From Modestobacter versicolor (GTDB taxonomy: Bacteria; Actinomycetota; Actinomycetes; Mycobacteriales; Geodermatophilaceae), in assembly GCF_014195485.1 (NCBI RefSeq), contig NZ_JACIBU010000002.1, forward strand, positions 310,001 to 374,000: a DNA stretch of 64,000 nucleotides, in the 5' to 3' direction. Numbering within the stretch: the first letter of the stretch is position 1; the number at the start of each line of letters is the position of its first letter. Under the pieces are notes generated by a model, which saw only the letters and a list, made by a program, of their open reading frames with translations, searched no databases and was not told the origin of the DNA. Position numbers and translations under genes: made by a program. This document shows positions 1 to 9,118 of this stretch, one piece after another.

Positions 1-1
1 G

Positions 2-400
2 CGGCACCGGGCCCGGCCGGGCACCCGCCGGCGCCGGGCGCTGGACCGGGCGGAGCTGCTGCTGGACACCCGCGGCGGGGTCCTGCTGGTGACCGCGCGC
101 TACGTGCCGGGAGCCCGGACGGCGCTGACCCTCACCGCGGGCGCGGTCGGCTGGCCGCTGCGCCGGTTCACCCCCTTCGCCGCGCTGGCCGCGCTCACCT
201 GGGCCCTCTGGTCGGCGGTCATCGGCTACGTCGGCGGCATGGCGTTCGAGGAGGACCCGCTGCGCGGGCTGCTGCTCGGCCTCGGCCTGGCGCTGGCGCT
301 GGCCGGGCTGGGCGAGCTCGTCCGCGCGCTGGTGCACCGCCGCCGCGCGGCGCGCGCGCCGGAGCCGGAGCGGGCGCTGGCGGAGGCACCGGTCTGCTGA
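2..400 (+). CDS. DedA/SNARE-associated family membrane protein, C-terminal part (5' end outside window)
   Basis: The reading frame is open from the first bases of the window, so only the last 132 residues are visible. A GTG at 89 is an internal codon, not a convincing start, because homologous sequence continues upstream. The segment TARYVPGARTALTLTAGAVG matches the DedA signature that precedes the last membrane helices, and two hydrophobic helices follow, then an Arg/Glu-rich cytoplasmic tail. DedA proteins are polytopic inner-membrane proteins thought to flip or transport lipid carriers and support membrane energetics. The exact role here is unknown. Confidence 0.75.
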   Translation, partial: RHRARPGTRRRRALDRAELLLDTRGGVLLVTARYVPGARTALTLTAGAVGWPLRRFTPFAALAALTWALWSAVIGYVGGMAFEEDPLRGLLLGLGLALALAGLGELVRALVHRRRAARAPEPERALAEAPVC

Positions 401-432
401 CCCGTCCGGCGCGGACGGACCACACTGGGCCG

Positions 433-1212
433 GTGCCCGCGCCCGAGCCCGTCAGCCCGCTCTCCCCCCGCCCGGTCCGCCGCACGGTCTTCACCCAGGG
501 GTGGCGGGAGGCGACGTTCCTGCACTGGGCCGTCGACCCGGCGCTCGTCGCGCCGCTGCTGCCGGCCGGTGCCCGGCCCGACGAGCTGGACGGCGCCACC
601 TACGTCGGGCTGATCCCCTTCCGGATGCGCCGGATCGGCCTGCTCGGCGCCCCGGGGCTGCCCTACCTGGGGTCGTTCGCCGAGACCAACGTCCGGCTGT
701 ACTCGGTGGACGACGAGGGCCGGCGCGGCGTCGTCTTCCGGTCGCTGGAGGCCGACCGGCTGCTGCCGGTGCTCGCCGCCCGCTGGGTCGCCCACCTGCC
801 CTACCTGTGGTCCCGGATGCGGATCGAGCGGGACGGCGACCGGATCACCTACCGCGCGTCGCGGCGCTGGCCCGGCCCGCGCGGCGCGGGCGGCACGATC
901 ACCGTGCGGGTCGGCGAGCGGCTGGCCGAGCCCGGCCCGCTGCCGCTGTTCCTGACCAGCCGCTGGGGGCTGCACCAGACCGCCTTCGGGAAGCTCGCCT
1001 ACTGGCCCAACGAGCACCCCGAGTGGCCGCTGCACAGCGCCGAGCTGCTCGCCCTGGACGACGACCTGGTGGCGCACGCCGGGCTGCCCTCGGTCGGCGG
1101 TGCCCCGGACAGCGTGCTGTTCTCCCCCGGGGTCGACGTCCGGTTCGGCCCCCGGCTGGCGGCACCGGGCAGGATCGCGGGGACGACCGACGACGTGAGG
1201 AGCACGGACTGA
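433..1212 (+). CDS. DUF2071 (YqjF-like) family protein
   Basis: A 259-residue soluble protein beginning with GTG. The HWAVDPALVAPLLPAG segment near residue 33, then YVGLIPFRM and FAETNVRLYS, are characteristic of the DUF2071/YqjF family, a fold related to acetoacetate decarboxylase. No enzymatic activity is established for the family. It starts 32 bases after the DedA gene, and its TGA overlaps the ATG of the next gene by one base, so it is probably co-transcribed and translationally coupled with the oxidoreductase. Family assignment is good; function is unknown. Confidence 0.85.
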   Translation: MPAPEPVSPLSPRPVRRTVFTQGWREATFLHWAVDPALVAPLLPAGARPDELDGATYVGLIPFRMRRIGLLGAPGLPYLGSFAETNVRLYSVDDEGRRGVVFRSLEADRLLPVLAARWVAHLPYLWSRMRIERDGDRITYRASRRWPGPRGAGGTITVRVGERLAEPGPLPLFLTSRWGLHQTAFGKLAYWPNEHPEWPLHSAELLALDDDLVAHAGLPSVGGAPDSVLFSPGVDVRFGPRLAAPGRIAGTTDDVRSTD

Positions 1213-2237
1213 TGGAGCCCGTCCGGTTCGGCCTGGTGGGGTACGGCTTCGGTGGCCGGTACTTCCACGCCCCGCTGCTGGCCGCTGCGCCCGAGTGCGC
1301 GTTCGTGGGCGTGGTGACGACGTCGCCCGACCGCCGCGAGCTGCTCGGCCGGGAGCACCCCGGGGTCGCGGCCTTCGGGTCGCTGCAGGAGCTGGCCGCG
1401 GCCGGCGCCGAGGCGGTGGCGATCTCCACCCCGGCCGACACCCACACCCCGCTCACCGACCAGGCCCTGGACCTCGGCCTGGCGGTCGTCTGCGACAAGC
1501 CGTTCGCGCTGGACGCCCCGACCGCCCGGGCCAGCGTCGAGCGCGCCGAGCGGGCGGGCGTGCTGCTGTCGCCCTACCAGAACCGCCGCTGGGACTCCGA
1601 CTTCCTGACCGTGCGCTCGCTGGTCGACCGCGGCGAGCTGGGCACCGTCACCCGGTTCGAGTCGCGGTTCGAGCGGTTCACCCCCGACCCCGGCCCGGGG
1701 GCCTCCGGCGGCGGCACGCTGCTGGACTTCGGTGCGCACCTGGTCGACCAGGCGCTGGTGCTGCTCGGCCCGGTGGCGACCGTCTACGCCGAGTGGCGGG
1801 TCCGGGAGAGCGGCTTGGACGACGACGTCTTCGTCGCGCTGACCCACACCTCCGGCGCCCGGTCGCACCTGTCCGGCAGCTGGAGCGAGGGCGCGCCGGG
1901 CGACCGGTTCCGGGTGAGCGGCACGACCGGCAGCTACGTGGTCGGCGGCCCGATGGACGGGCAGGAGGCGGCGCTGGTCGCCGGCCAGACCCCAGCGACC
2001 CTGGGCGCGGGCTGGGGTGTCGAGCCGCCGGAGCGGTACGGCCGGGTGCAGCGCGGCGACGCGAGCGAGACGGTGCCGACCGTGCCCGGCGCCTGGTCGA
2101 CGTTCTACCCGGCGTTCGCCACCGCCGTCCGCGGCGCCGGCGCCGTCCCGGTCGACCCCTGGGACGCCGTCGCCAGCCTCACCGTGCTCGACGCCGCCCG
2201 GCGCAGCGCGACCGAGGGCGTCGTCGTCCGGCTGTAG
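1212..2237 (+). CDS. Gfo/Idh/MocA family NAD(P)-dependent oxidoreductase
   Basis: A 341-residue enzyme. The N-terminal Rossmann motif is GLVGYGFGG (residues 7-15). The conserved catalytic Lys sits in CDKP (94-97), and DFGAHLVDQ matches the GxHxxD catalytic segment of the C-terminal domain. Family members oxidise or reduce sugars, inositols or similar polyols with NAD(P); the substrate cannot be told from sequence. The ATG overlaps the stop of the DUF2071 gene (TGATG), which fixes the start. Confidence 0.9.
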   Translation: MEPVRFGLVGYGFGGRYFHAPLLAAAPECAFVGVVTTSPDRRELLGREHPGVAAFGSLQELAAAGAEAVAISTPADTHTPLTDQALDLGLAVVCDKPFALDAPTARASVERAERAGVLLSPYQNRRWDSDFLTVRSLVDRGELGTVTRFESRFERFTPDPGPGASGGGTLLDFGAHLVDQALVLLGPVATVYAEWRVRESGLDDDVFVALTHTSGARSHLSGSWSEGAPGDRFRVSGTTGSYVVGGPMDGQEAALVAGQTPATLGAGWGVEPPERYGRVQRGDASETVPTVPGAWSTFYPAFATAVRGAGAVPVDPWDAVASLTVLDAARRSATEGVVVRL

Positions 2238-2315
2238 CCGGGCCGGGACCGGCACCGCCGGTCGGGTCGCGTGTCGCGACCGGGCGGGCCAGCAGCTGCC
2301 GGACACTGTCCCCTC

Positions 2316-3083
2316 GTGGAGAGCCCGGAGTTCCTGCTCGACGGTTCACGCCGGGAGGGCCGGCTCGTCCTCTCCGTCTGCGCCCTGCTCGTGCTCACCG
2401 CGACCGCGATGGTCCTGCTGCGCCTCACGTTCGGCGCCGAGGGCGACGTCGACGTGGCAGCCGTCGTGCTCACCGCGGTCTCCGTCATGGCCACGGCCGT
2501 CGCGCTCTTCGTCGCCTACGTCTCGGCGGTCAACTCCCACCGGCAGGTCATCGCGTCGGCACGACGCGCCGAGCAGGACCGCCTGGACGCGGCCGCACCG
2601 CTGGTGTCGGTCACCGTCGACGACGTCCTCTCGACCCCCGCGGCCGGATCGGCGGCGGACGCCGAGCCGGGGACCGTCGACGTCCAGCTGCGCGCGACGG
2701 TGTGCCTGGAGAACCTCGGCGACCGGCCCGCGCTGGTCGGCCTCGCCTGCGGCCGGACCGGCGGTTCGCCGGACCGCGGGCTGTCCTGGCTCCCGGCCCG
2801 TGGCACCGGGGACGAGCACCTGCTCCGCCAGGAGGTCACCGGCCGGGTCCCCGTCGCCGACCTCCTGCCGCGGGTCCGCGACCGCGCCTGGGACGGCCAC
2901 CACGACTGGGCGGTCACCGTCCTGGTCCACGACGCCCACCGGACGGTGACCGACCGGCTCACCGCCACCTGCCGGGTGCGGCTCTTCGCCTACCGTGCCG
3001 GCGGATGGACGTGGCCGGACGCTGCCGCTCCGGTCGCCGACCGCTGGGCCCGCCTGCTCGACCGCCGGCCCTTCGACGGCTGA
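2316..3083 (+). CDS. Hypothetical protein with two N-terminal membrane helices
   Basis: About 255 residues from the GTG at 2316; the frame also allows GTG at 2271, but the later start removes a Pro/Gly-rich stretch with no protein character. Two hydrophobic segments (roughly residues 13-32 and 45-66) are joined by a short acidic loop. They are followed by a hydrophilic domain of about 170 residues without a recognised motif. I do not recognise the family. The C terminus faces the convergent mutase gene 7 bases away. It may be a small membrane-anchored sensor or accessory protein, but nothing in the sequence proves this. Confidence 0.65.
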   Translation: MESPEFLLDGSRREGRLVLSVCALLVLTATAMVLLRLTFGAEGDVDVAAVVLTAVSVMATAVALFVAYVSAVNSHRQVIASARRAEQDRLDAAAPLVSVTVDDVLSTPAAGSAADAEPGTVDVQLRATVCLENLGDRPALVGLACGRTGGSPDRGLSWLPARGTGDEHLLRQEVTGRVPVADLLPRVRDRAWDGHHDWAVTVLVHDAHRTVTDRLTATCRVRLFAYRAGGWTWPDAAAPVADRWARLLDRRPFDG

Positions 3084-3090
3084 TCGCCGT

Positions 3091-5100
3091 TCAGGCCGGC
3101 ACGGGTGCCGCGAGGCCGTTGGCCTCGCGGACCACCGCCACCACCTCGGCCATGATGTCGGTGATCCCGAAGTCCTTGGGCGTGAACACCCGAGCGACGC
3201 CGAGCTCGCGCAGCCGGCGCGCGTCGGCGTCCGGGACGATCCCGCCGACCACCACCGGGACGTCGTCCAGCCCGGCGGCGCGCAGGCCGTCGAGCACCGC
3301 GGGCACCACCTGCAGGTGCGAGCCGGAGAGCACCGACAGCCCGACGACGTGCACGTCCTCCTCGACGGCGGCCGACACGATCTGCGCGGGGGTCAGCCGG
3401 ATGCCCTGGTAGACGACCTCGAAGCCGGCGTCCCGGGCCCGGACGGCGATCTGCTCGGCGCCGTTGGAGTGCCCGTCCAGGCCCGGCTTGCCAACCAGGA
3501 AGCGCAGCCGCCCGCCCAGCTCGGCGGCGGTCGCGCGGACCATCTCCCGCACCTCGGTGAGGCTGCTGTCGCCCGCCCCCGCGCTGGCGGCGGCGACCCC
3601 GGTGGGTGCGCGGTACTCGCCGAACACCTCGCGCAGCACGCCGGCCCACTCCCCCGTCGTCACGCCGGCGCGGGCGCACCGCAGGGTCGCGGCCATCAGG
3701 TTCTCGTCCGTGCCGGCCGCGGCGCGCAGCGCGTCCAGCGCCTCCTGGACCGGACCGGGCGCCCGCTGGGCACGCCACTCCCGGACGGCCGCCTGCGCGG
3801 CGGCCTCCACGGCCGGGTCGACGGTCTGGATGGCGGTGTCCAGGTCGGCCAGCAGCGGGTTGGGCTCGGTGGTCCGGAACCGGTTGACCCCGACGACGAC
3901 GTCCTCGCCGCTCTCCATCCGGCGCCGGCGCTCGGCCAGCGAGGCGACCAGCTGCCCCTTCATGTAGCCGGACTCGACCGCGGTCACCGCGCCGCCCAGC
4001 TCCTGCACCCGGGCGATCTCGGCGCGCGCGCCCTCGACCAGCTCGGCGACCTTGCGCTCCACCACGACCGACCCGGTGAACAGGTCCTCGTACTCGAGCA
4101 GGTCGGTCTCGAAGGCGAGCACCTGCTGCAGCCGCAGCGACCACTGCTGGTCCCAGGGCCGGGGCAGCCCGAGCGCCTCGTTCCAGGCCGGCAGCTGCAC
4201 GGCCCGGGCGCGGGCGTCGCGGGACAGGGTGACCGCCAGCATCTCCAGCACGATCCGCTGGACGTTGTTCTCCGGCTGCGCCTCGGTGAGCCCGAGGGAG
4301 TTGACCTGCACGCCGTAGCGGAAGCGCCGCCGCTTCGCGTCCTGGACGCCGTACCGCTCCAGGGTCAGCTCGTCCCAGAGCTGGCCGAAGGCGCGCATCT
4401 TGCACATCTCCTCGACGAACCGGACCCCGGCGTTGACGAAGAAGCTGATCCGGGCGACGACGTCGCCGAACCGCTCCGGCGGCACCTGGCCGGAGTCGCG
4501 CACCGAGTCCAGGACGGCGATGGCCGTGCTCATCGCGTAGGCGATCTCCTGCACCGGCGTCGCCCCGGCCTCCTGCAGGTGGTAGCTGCAGATGTTGATC
4601 GGGTTCCACCGCGGCAGGGCGGTCACCGTGTAGGCGACCATGTCGGTGATCAGCCGCATGCTCTGCGCCGGCGGGAAGACGTAGGTCCCGCGGGACAGGT
4701 ACTCCTTGATGATGTCGTTCTGCGTCGTCCCGGCGAGCTGCGTGACGTCGTGCCCGTGCTCCTCGGCGACCGCCTGGTACAGCGCCAGCAGCCACATCGC
4801 CGGGGCGTTGATCGTCATCGACGTGTTCATCTCGTCGAGCGGGATGCCGTCGAAGAGCGCACGCATGTCACCGAGGTGGCTGACCGGCACCCCGACCTTG
4901 CCGACCTCACCGACGGCGAGCTCGTCGTCGGGGTCGTAACCGGTCTGGGTGGGCAGGTCGAAGGCGACCGACAGGCCGGTCTGCCCCTTCGCGAGGTTCC
5001 GGCGGTAGAGCGCGTTGGACTCCGCGGGCGAGGAGTGGCCGGCGTAGGTGCGCATGACCCAGGGGCGGTCGCGGTCCTTCGACGCTGAAGGGAACGGCAT
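3091..5100 (-). CDS. meaA: Ethylmalonyl-CoA mutase-like (MeaA-type) adenosylcobalamin-dependent acyl-CoA mutase
   Basis: 669 residues in one chain: substrate-binding TIM barrel (about 1-515) and a C-terminal B12 domain with the lower-ligand motif DGHSNG at 542-547 (DxHxxG, His544). The N-terminal run [13 protein letters not shown] and the segments [19 protein letters not shown] and [20 protein letters not shown] match the MeaA/Ecm branch rather than the two-subunit methylmalonyl-CoA mutase. Ecm interconverts ethylmalonyl-CoA and methylsuccinyl-CoA in acetate assimilation. The ATG lies 8 nt after a TACGCT -10 box. A cobalamin adenosyltransferase gene that could supply the cofactor lies at 6993. 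Confidence 0.85.
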   Translation of the reverse strand: MPFPSASKDRDRPWVMRTYAGHSSPAESNALYRRNLAKGQTGLSVAFDLPTQTGYDPDDELAVGEVGKVGVPVSHLGDMRALFDGIPLDEMNTSMTINAPAMWLLALYQAVAEEHGHDVTQLAGTTQNDIIKEYLSRGTYVFPPAQSMRLITDMVAYTVTALPRWNPINICSYHLQEAGATPVQEIAYAMSTAIAVLDSVRDSGQVPPERFGDVVARISFFVNAGVRFVEEMCKMRAFGQLWDELTLERYGVQDAKRRRFRYGVQVNSLGLTEAQPENNVQRIVLEMLAVTLSRDARARAVQLPAWNEALGLPRPWDQQWSLRLQQVLAFETDLLEYEDLFTGSVVVERKVAELVEGARAEIARVQELGGAVTAVESGYMKGQLVASLAERRRRMESGEDVVVGVNRFRTTEPNPLLADLDTAIQTVDPAVEAAAQAAVREWRAQRAPGPVQEALDALRAAAGTDENLMAATLRCARAGVTTGEWAGVLREVFGEYRAPTGVAAASAGAGDSSLTEVREMVRATAAELGGRLRFLVGKPGLDGHSNGAEQIAVRARDAGFEVVYQGIRLTPAQIVSAAVEEDVHVVGLSVLSGSHLQVVPAVLDGLRAAGLDDVPVVVGGIVPDADARRLRELGVARVFTPKDFGITDIMAEVVAVVREANGLAAPVPA

Positions 5101-5108
5101 GCCAGCGG

Positions 5109-5137
5109 AGCGTAGGGCGGTTACTCGTCAGTAGCAA
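5109..5137 (-). promoter_or_regulatory. Promoter of the mutase gene with an operator-like inverted repeat
   Basis: Reading on the minus strand, TTGCTA (5132-5137) and TACGCT (5109-5114) are spaced by 17 bases and the ATG follows 8 nt later, suggesting a leaderless transcript. The interval 5120-5138 reads GTTACT-cgtc-AGTAgcAAC on the plus strand, an imperfect inverted repeat overlapping the -35 box and spacer. A repressor bound there would block RNA polymerase. The regulator is unknown. Confidence 0.45.
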
Positions 5138-5214
5138 CGGGGGTCGCGCGCCGGTGGCACACTCGGTCGCAGGGGCACGGGCCGCTCGGCCGCCCCACCC
5201 GCGGGAGGTCAGCT

Positions 5215-5529
5215 GTGCCGATCGACGCCGGGAGCCTGCACTTCCTCGTGGGTCCTGCCATCGCCCTGATCGCCATCGCGCTGATCGGGCTCTTCCTGCG
5301 CTGGGCCTTCGCGTCGGAGTCCTCGGCCCCGCGCTCGCGCGAGGAGCTGCTCACCCCGGTGGCCACGCTCACCCGCAAGGAGTCGGCGCTGGCGCTGCGC
5401 GCGGTGCTCTCCGACGCCGGCATCCGCTCGACGATCCGGGAGCCGGCCGCGCACCGGGCCGACGTGCTGGTCTTCCCCGAGGACCTCGACCGCGCGCGGG
5501 CGCTGGCGCTCTCCTTCGGCGGCAAGTAG
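5215..5529 (+). CDS. Small membrane-anchored protein, DUF2007-like
   Basis: 104 residues from GTG. One membrane helix (about residues 12-31) is followed by a compact soluble domain: [19 protein letters not shown], then [13 protein letters not shown] and [17 protein letters not shown]. This layout resembles the DUF2007/putative signal-transducing domain fused to an anchor helix. An AGGTCAG sequence precedes the start. The gene ends 79 bases before the convergent murA, with a stem-loop element between them. Function unknown. Confidence 0.65.
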   Translation: MPIDAGSLHFLVGPAIALIAIALIGLFLRWAFASESSAPRSREELLTPVATLTRKESALALRAVLSDAGIRSTIREPAAHRADVLVFPEDLDRARALALSFGGK

Positions 5530-5590
5530 GAGGACCCTCCTGCCCCCCAGACCTCGCTCCGCTCGGCCCGGGCCCCTGCACGAGGGCGGA
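5530..5590 (+). repeat. Post-stop stem-loop repeat, copy A
   Basis: Begins directly after the TAG of the preceding gene. Arms CCCTCCTGC (5535-5543) and GCACGAGGG (5578-5586) pair with one mismatch around a C-rich core. The core (CCCCCCA..CTCGC..GGGCCCC) is shared with the copies at 7637, 19541 and 23408. It probably acts as a terminator for this gene and, from the other side, for murA. Confidence 0.55.
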
Positions 5591-5608
5591 ACAGCCGGTC
5601 GGAGGAGT

Positions 5609-6904
5609 TCAATCGGGCCGTTCGGTCCGCTCGATCTGCACGCCCACGCCCCGCAGCTGCTCGATGAAGTCCGGGTAGCCGCGGTCGACGTGCCGCACGT
5701 CCTGCACCTCGGTGACGCCGTCGGTGAGCAGGCCGGCGAGCACCAGCCCGGCCCCCGCGCGGATGTCGGTGGCCAGCACCGGAGCGCTGGACAGCCGCTC
5801 GCGCCCGCGCACCACCGCGTGGTGGCCGTCGATGCGCACGTCGGCGCCGAGCCGGACCAGCTCGTTGACGAACATGAACCGGCCCTCGAACACGTTCTCG
5901 GTGATCAGCGCGGTGCCGGTCGAGACGGCGGCCAGCGCGACCGCCATCGGCTGCAGGTCGGTGGGGAACCCGGGGAACGGCAGGGTGACGACGTCGACGC
6001 CCACCGGCCGCTCGGTCATCGCCACCCGGACGCCGTCGGGCAGCGGCTCGACCGTCGCACCGGCGGTGACCAGCTTCTGCAGCGGCACGGAGAGGTGCTC
6101 GGCGACCGCCCGCTCGATGACCAGGTCGCCGCGGGTCATCACCGCACCGATCGCCCAGGTGCCGGCGACGATGCGGTCGGGCACCGTCGTGTACGCCACC
6201 GGCCGCAGCTCCCGCACGCCCTCCACGGTGATCGTGGAGGTGCCGGCGCCCTCGATCACGGCGCCCATCGCGACCAGCATCCGGCACAGGTCGACGATCT
6301 CCGGCTCGCGCGCGGCGTTGTCGACGATGGTGGTGCCCTCGGCCAGCGCCGCGGCCATCACCAGGTTCTCGGTGGCGCCCACCGACGGGAAGTCCAGCCA
6401 GATCGAGGTGCCGACCAGCTTGGGGGCGGTCGCGATCAGGAAGCCGTGCTCGTTGACGACGGTCGCGCCGAGCCGCTCGAGCCCGGCGACGTGCATGTCC
6501 AGGCCGCGGGAGCCGATGGCGTCCCCGCCGGGCAGGGCGACCTTGGCGGTGCCCAGCCGGGCGACCAGCGGGCCGAGGACGCTGATCGAGGCGCGCATCC
6601 GGCGGACCAGGTCGTAGTCGGTCTCGCTGGAGGGCTGCTCCGGGACGTCGATCAGCACCCGGCCGCCGCCGCTCGGGCTGCCGCCGGGTTCGAGCGGGTA
6701 GCGCTCGAAGGTCACGCCGCAGCCCAGCCGGCGCAGCACCTCGCTCATGATCTCGACGTCGAGGATGTCGGGCACCTCGTCCAGCGTCGTCCGCCCCGGC
6801 GCGAGCAGGGCGGCCGCCATGAGCTTCAGCGCGCTGTTCTTGGCGCCCGTGACCCGGACGCGCCCGCGCAGCGGCGAGCCACCGGTCACCTCGAAGCAGT
6901 CCAC
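5609..6904 (-). CDS. murA: UDP-N-acetylglucosamine 1-carboxyvinyltransferase
   Basis: MurA transfers enolpyruvate from PEP to UDP-GlcNAc, the first committed step of peptidoglycan synthesis, in the cytoplasm. The start is the GTG at 6904, giving 431 residues; the frame extends further upstream, but the TAGGCT box 7 nt before this GTG marks a leaderless start. The Lys22-Asn23 pair and the tandem EPT-fold repeats are present. The residue equal to catalytic Cys115 of E. coli is Asp128 ([11 protein letters not shown]), as in mycobacteria, which predicts resistance to fosfomycin. DUF2550 and atpC lie upstream on the same strand, as in M. tuberculosis. Confidence 0.96.
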   Translation of the reverse strand: MDCFEVTGGSPLRGRVRVTGAKNSALKLMAAALLAPGRTTLDEVPDILDVEIMSEVLRRLGCGVTFERYPLEPGGSPSGGGRVLIDVPEQPSSETDYDLVRRMRASISVLGPLVARLGTAKVALPGGDAIGSRGLDMHVAGLERLGATVVNEHGFLIATAPKLVGTSIWLDFPSVGATENLVMAAALAEGTTIVDNAAREPEIVDLCRMLVAMGAVIEGAGTSTITVEGVRELRPVAYTTVPDRIVAGTWAIGAVMTRGDLVIERAVAEHLSVPLQKLVTAGATVEPLPDGVRVAMTERPVGVDVVTLPFPGFPTDLQPMAVALAAVSTGTALITENVFEGRFMFVNELVRLGADVRIDGHHAVVRGRERLSSAPVLATDIRAGAGLVLAGLLTDGVTEVQDVRHVDRGYPDFIEQLRGVGVQIERTERPD

Positions 6905-6911
6905 GGGACCC

Positions 6912-6986
6912 AGCCTAGTTGCGTGCCCGTCACCTGCCCTGCCGGCGGGCGAGCAGCGGAGCCGCACGCGCGCCGCCGCCTAGGCT
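6912..6986. promoter_or_regulatory. Divergent leaderless promoters of murA and the cobalamin adenosyltransferase
   Basis: Two TAGGCT boxes face away from each other: 6912-6917 on the minus strand, 7 nt before the murA GTG, and 6981-6986 on the plus strand, 6 nt before the ATG at 6993. Such close spacing is typical of leaderless transcripts in actinobacteria. About 60 bases between the two boxes must hold both -35 regions; no clear TTGACA is visible. Confidence 0.55.
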
Positions 6987-6992
6987 CGGAGC

Positions 6993-7610
6993 ATGACCGT
7001 CCGGCTGACCCGCATCTACACCCGCACCGGTGACGCCGGGCAGACCCACCTGGGCGACATGTCCCGGGTCGCGAAGACCGACCCGCGGCTGGTGGCCTAC
7101 GCCGACGTCGACGAGACCAACAGCTCCCTCGGCGTGGCCCTGGCGCTGGGCTCCCCCACCCCGGAGCTGACCGAGCTGCTGCGCAGCGTGCAGAACGACC
7201 TGTTCGACGTCGGCGCGGACCTGTCCACGCCGGTGGTCGAGGCGCCCGAGCACCCGCCGCTGCGGATCACCCCGGCCTACACCGAGCGGCTGGAGGCGGC
7301 CTGCGACGCCGCCAACGCCGAGCTGCCGGCGCTCACCTCGTTCGTGCTGCCCGGCGGCACCCCGCTGGCCGCGCTGCTGCACACCTCGCGGACCGTCGCC
7401 CGGCGCGCCGAGCGCAGCGTGTGGGCGCTGCTGGAGGTCGACGCGGAGCACACCAACGCGGAGACGGCGCGCTACCTGAACCGGCTGTCCGACCTGCTGT
7501 TCATCCTGGCCCGCGCGGCCAACCCGGACGGCGACGTCCTCTGGGAGCCCGGTGCGCACAGCGGCGTGCACGCCCAACGCCAGGCGAGGAACGCCCGCCA
7601 CACGGAGTGA
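6993..7610 (+). CDS. Cob(I)alamin adenosyltransferase, PduO/MMAB type
   Basis: 205 residues. It makes adenosylcobalamin from cob(I)alamin and ATP. The N-terminal ATP-binding motif TRTGDAGQTHLG (residues 10-21) and the helices RRAERSVWAL and YLNRLSDLLFILARAAN are the PduO-type hallmarks. Length is normal for the family. The ATG follows a TAGGCT box by 6 nt, so the mRNA is probably leaderless and no ribosome binding site is expected. A likely user of the cofactor is the mutase encoded 2 kb away. The product could also serve other B12 enzymes encoded elsewhere. Confidence 0.92.
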   Translation: MTVRLTRIYTRTGDAGQTHLGDMSRVAKTDPRLVAYADVDETNSSLGVALALGSPTPELTELLRSVQNDLFDVGADLSTPVVEAPEHPPLRITPAYTERLEAACDAANAELPALTSFVLPGGTPLAALLHTSRTVARRAERSVWALLEVDAEHTNAETARYLNRLSDLLFILARAANPDGDVLWEPGAHSGVHAQRQARNARHTE

Positions 7611-7636
7611 CCCGGCTCCACCGTCAGTCTGGAACG

Positions 7637-7678
7637 GGCTCCGTACAGGGCCCCGACGGGGGGCACGGGGGTCCTTCG
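7637..7678 (-). repeat. Post-stop stem-loop repeat, copy B
   Basis: Lies within 5-45 bases after the stop of the DUF2550 gene, in its orientation. Arms CTCCGTAC (7639-7646) and GCACGGGG (7663-7670) pair imperfectly around a shortened version of the C-rich core seen in copies A, C and D. Likely a terminator between the convergent genes. Confidence 0.45.
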
Positions 7679-7681
7679 ACT

Positions 7682-8086
7682 TCACCGATCGATCGGCGGG
7701 GCGGACTCGATCCAGGACAGGAACCCGGTGACCGCCGAGGACTCCATCGCCAGCTCCTGCTGACCGGCGTCGGTGCGCACGGTGAGGATCACGCTCTCGC
7801 AGGGCAGGGAGAGGTCCTCGGTGGTCGGGCCGCGCCGGGCCTCGACCTGGAACTGGGAGCGGATCAGCCGCCGGTTGGGGCGCACCGACAGCGACAGCGC
7901 GCGGTACCAGAGCAGGGTGTCGCCGGAGTACCAGGCCACACCCACGGCCCACCGCGGGGCTCCCGGCGGGCGCAGCCACATGGTCACCGCCCCGAGGCCG
8001 GAGAGCAGGAACCGCCGGCGGAGCAGGAAGGCCGCGACCAGGGCGACGAGCAGCAGTCCCAGCAGGACGAGGACGACCGTGGTCAC
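7682..8086 (-). CDS. DUF2550 domain-containing membrane protein
   Basis: 134 residues: one strong N-terminal membrane helix (about 3-22) followed by a soluble domain with TMWLRPPGAPRWAVGVAWY and LRLIR-type basic segments. This protein is found between atpC and murA across actinobacteria (Rv1312 in M. tuberculosis), and it has the same place here. The family resembles PH-like membrane-anchored domains; no biochemical role is established. Translation probably follows atpC on the same transcript (59-base gap). Confidence 0.85.
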   Translation of the reverse strand: MTTVVLVLLGLLLVALVAAFLLRRRFLLSGLGAVTMWLRPPGAPRWAVGVAWYSGDTLLWYRALSLSVRPNRRLIRSQFQVEARRGPTTEDLSLPCESVILTVRTDAGQQELAMESSAVTGFLSWIESAPPIDR

Positions 8087-8145
8087 CAGCGGGCGGTCAG
8101 CGCGGCGGGGACGGTGCGGGCCTCGGGCGTCTGCTCAGTCCGCGT

Positions 8146-8535
8146 TCAGGCGTCCTGGCCGACGGCGCGGAGCCGGGACTGCGCGCGACGGGCGGCGGCG
8201 AGGGCCTCCGGGTCGTCACCGTCGGACTCGGCGCGGCGCAGCGCCTCGCGGGCGCGCTCGGCGTCGATCTCGGTGGAGAGCTCGGCGGTCTCGGCGAGGA
8301 TCGACACCCCGCGCTCGGTGACCGACAGGAAGCCACCGTGGGCGGCCACGACCAGGTCCTCGCCGGAGTCGGTGCGGATCGTCACGACGCCACCGGGCGC
8401 GAGCTCACCGAGCAGCGGGGCGTGCCCGGGCAGGACACCGAGCTCACCCTCGGTCGTGCGGGCGATGACCATGCTGGCCTCACCGGACCAGATCATCCGC
8501 TCCACGGCCACGAGCTCGACCTGCAGGGTCGCCAC
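8146..8535 (-). CDS. atpC: F1Fo ATP synthase subunit epsilon
   Basis: 129 residues, GTG start with GAGGAG 7-8 nt upstream. The beta-sandwich part includes [22 protein letters not shown]-type sequence (residues 17 onward) and is followed by a C-terminal helical hairpin rich in Glu/Arg ([12 protein letters not shown]). Epsilon couples rotor gamma to the c-ring and can inhibit ATP hydrolysis. Unusually, it is separated from atpD by 635 bases that hold a strong hairpin and a short ORF, so it may depend on its own promoter or on readthrough. Confidence 0.95.
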   Translation of the reverse strand: MATLQVELVAVERMIWSGEASMVIARTTEGELGVLPGHAPLLGELAPGGVVTIRTDSGEDLVVAAHGGFLSVTERGVSILAETAELSTEIDAERAREALRRAESDGDDPEALAAARRAQSRLRAVGQDA

Positions 8536-8709
8536 GACACTCCTCGGGGTCCACCGGCCGGCCGGTCAGGCCGACGGTGCGGGGTCGCCGGGCGGACGTG
8601 CCCCGGCGACGGGGTCACCCCACTGTAGCGGCGCGCCCGGGGACGTTCCCCTGCAGCCCTGCCGACGGCCGGTGCCCGGCGTCCGCGCGCCGCGACCGGG
8701 GGGCGTCGA

Positions 8710-8943
8710 TCAGCGGCGGTAGACGACGGTCCAGCGACCGACCCGCAGCTGCGGGTGCCAGACCACCGAGGACGGCGCCCACTCGACGGTGTCGAACGGC
8801 TCGTCGTCGGTCTCGACGGGGGCGTACGGCGGCCAGCTCCACTCGAGAGCGTCGGCAGGCAGCTCGGGGCGCTCCAGGGTGGCGGACGGGCTCGCCGTCG
8901 CACCCCCGCGTCGCAGCACCGCTGCCAGGTCCAGCTTCTGCAC
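8710..8943 (-). CDS. Small hypothetical protein between atpD and atpC
   Basis: 77 residues from the GTG at 8943, with GGGAG 7 nt upstream. It is acidic and Trp-rich, including LEWSWPPYAPVETDDEPFD and a C-terminal WHPQLRVGRWTVVYRR. No family is recognised. The codons have strong G/C third positions, which fits a real gene. It occupies a place where actinobacterial atp operons normally have nothing. An 8-bp perfect inverted repeat sits 50-71 bases upstream of its start. It may be a lineage-specific partner of the ATP synthase or an unrelated insertion. Confidence 0.6.
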   Translation of the reverse strand: MQKLDLAAVLRRGGATASPSATLERPELPADALEWSWPPYAPVETDDEPFDTVEWAPSSVVWHPQLRVGRWTVVYRR

Positions 8944-8992
8944 CGTCGTACTCCCGCGCGTGGCGTCCGCCGCTCGGACGCGCTGACCAGAT

Positions 8993-9014
8993 GATCGACC
9001 CGGAGCGGTCGATC
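8993..9014. promoter_or_regulatory. Perfect inverted repeat upstream of the small atpD-atpC ORF
   Basis: GATCGACC-cggagc-GGTCGATC: two 8-bp arms with a 6-base spacer, a shape common for dimeric repressor operators. It lies between the atpD hairpin and the small ORF. It could equally form a weak RNA hairpin. Confidence 0.4.
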
Positions 9015-9118
9015 CTTGAGCGTTCATGCGCACGACCACCCGATCGGATGGCGGTCGCGCTGCCGCGCCCTGCTCAGGAGGGCCCGGCATCCTTCGGTGG
9101 TACACCCCACCTACGACA

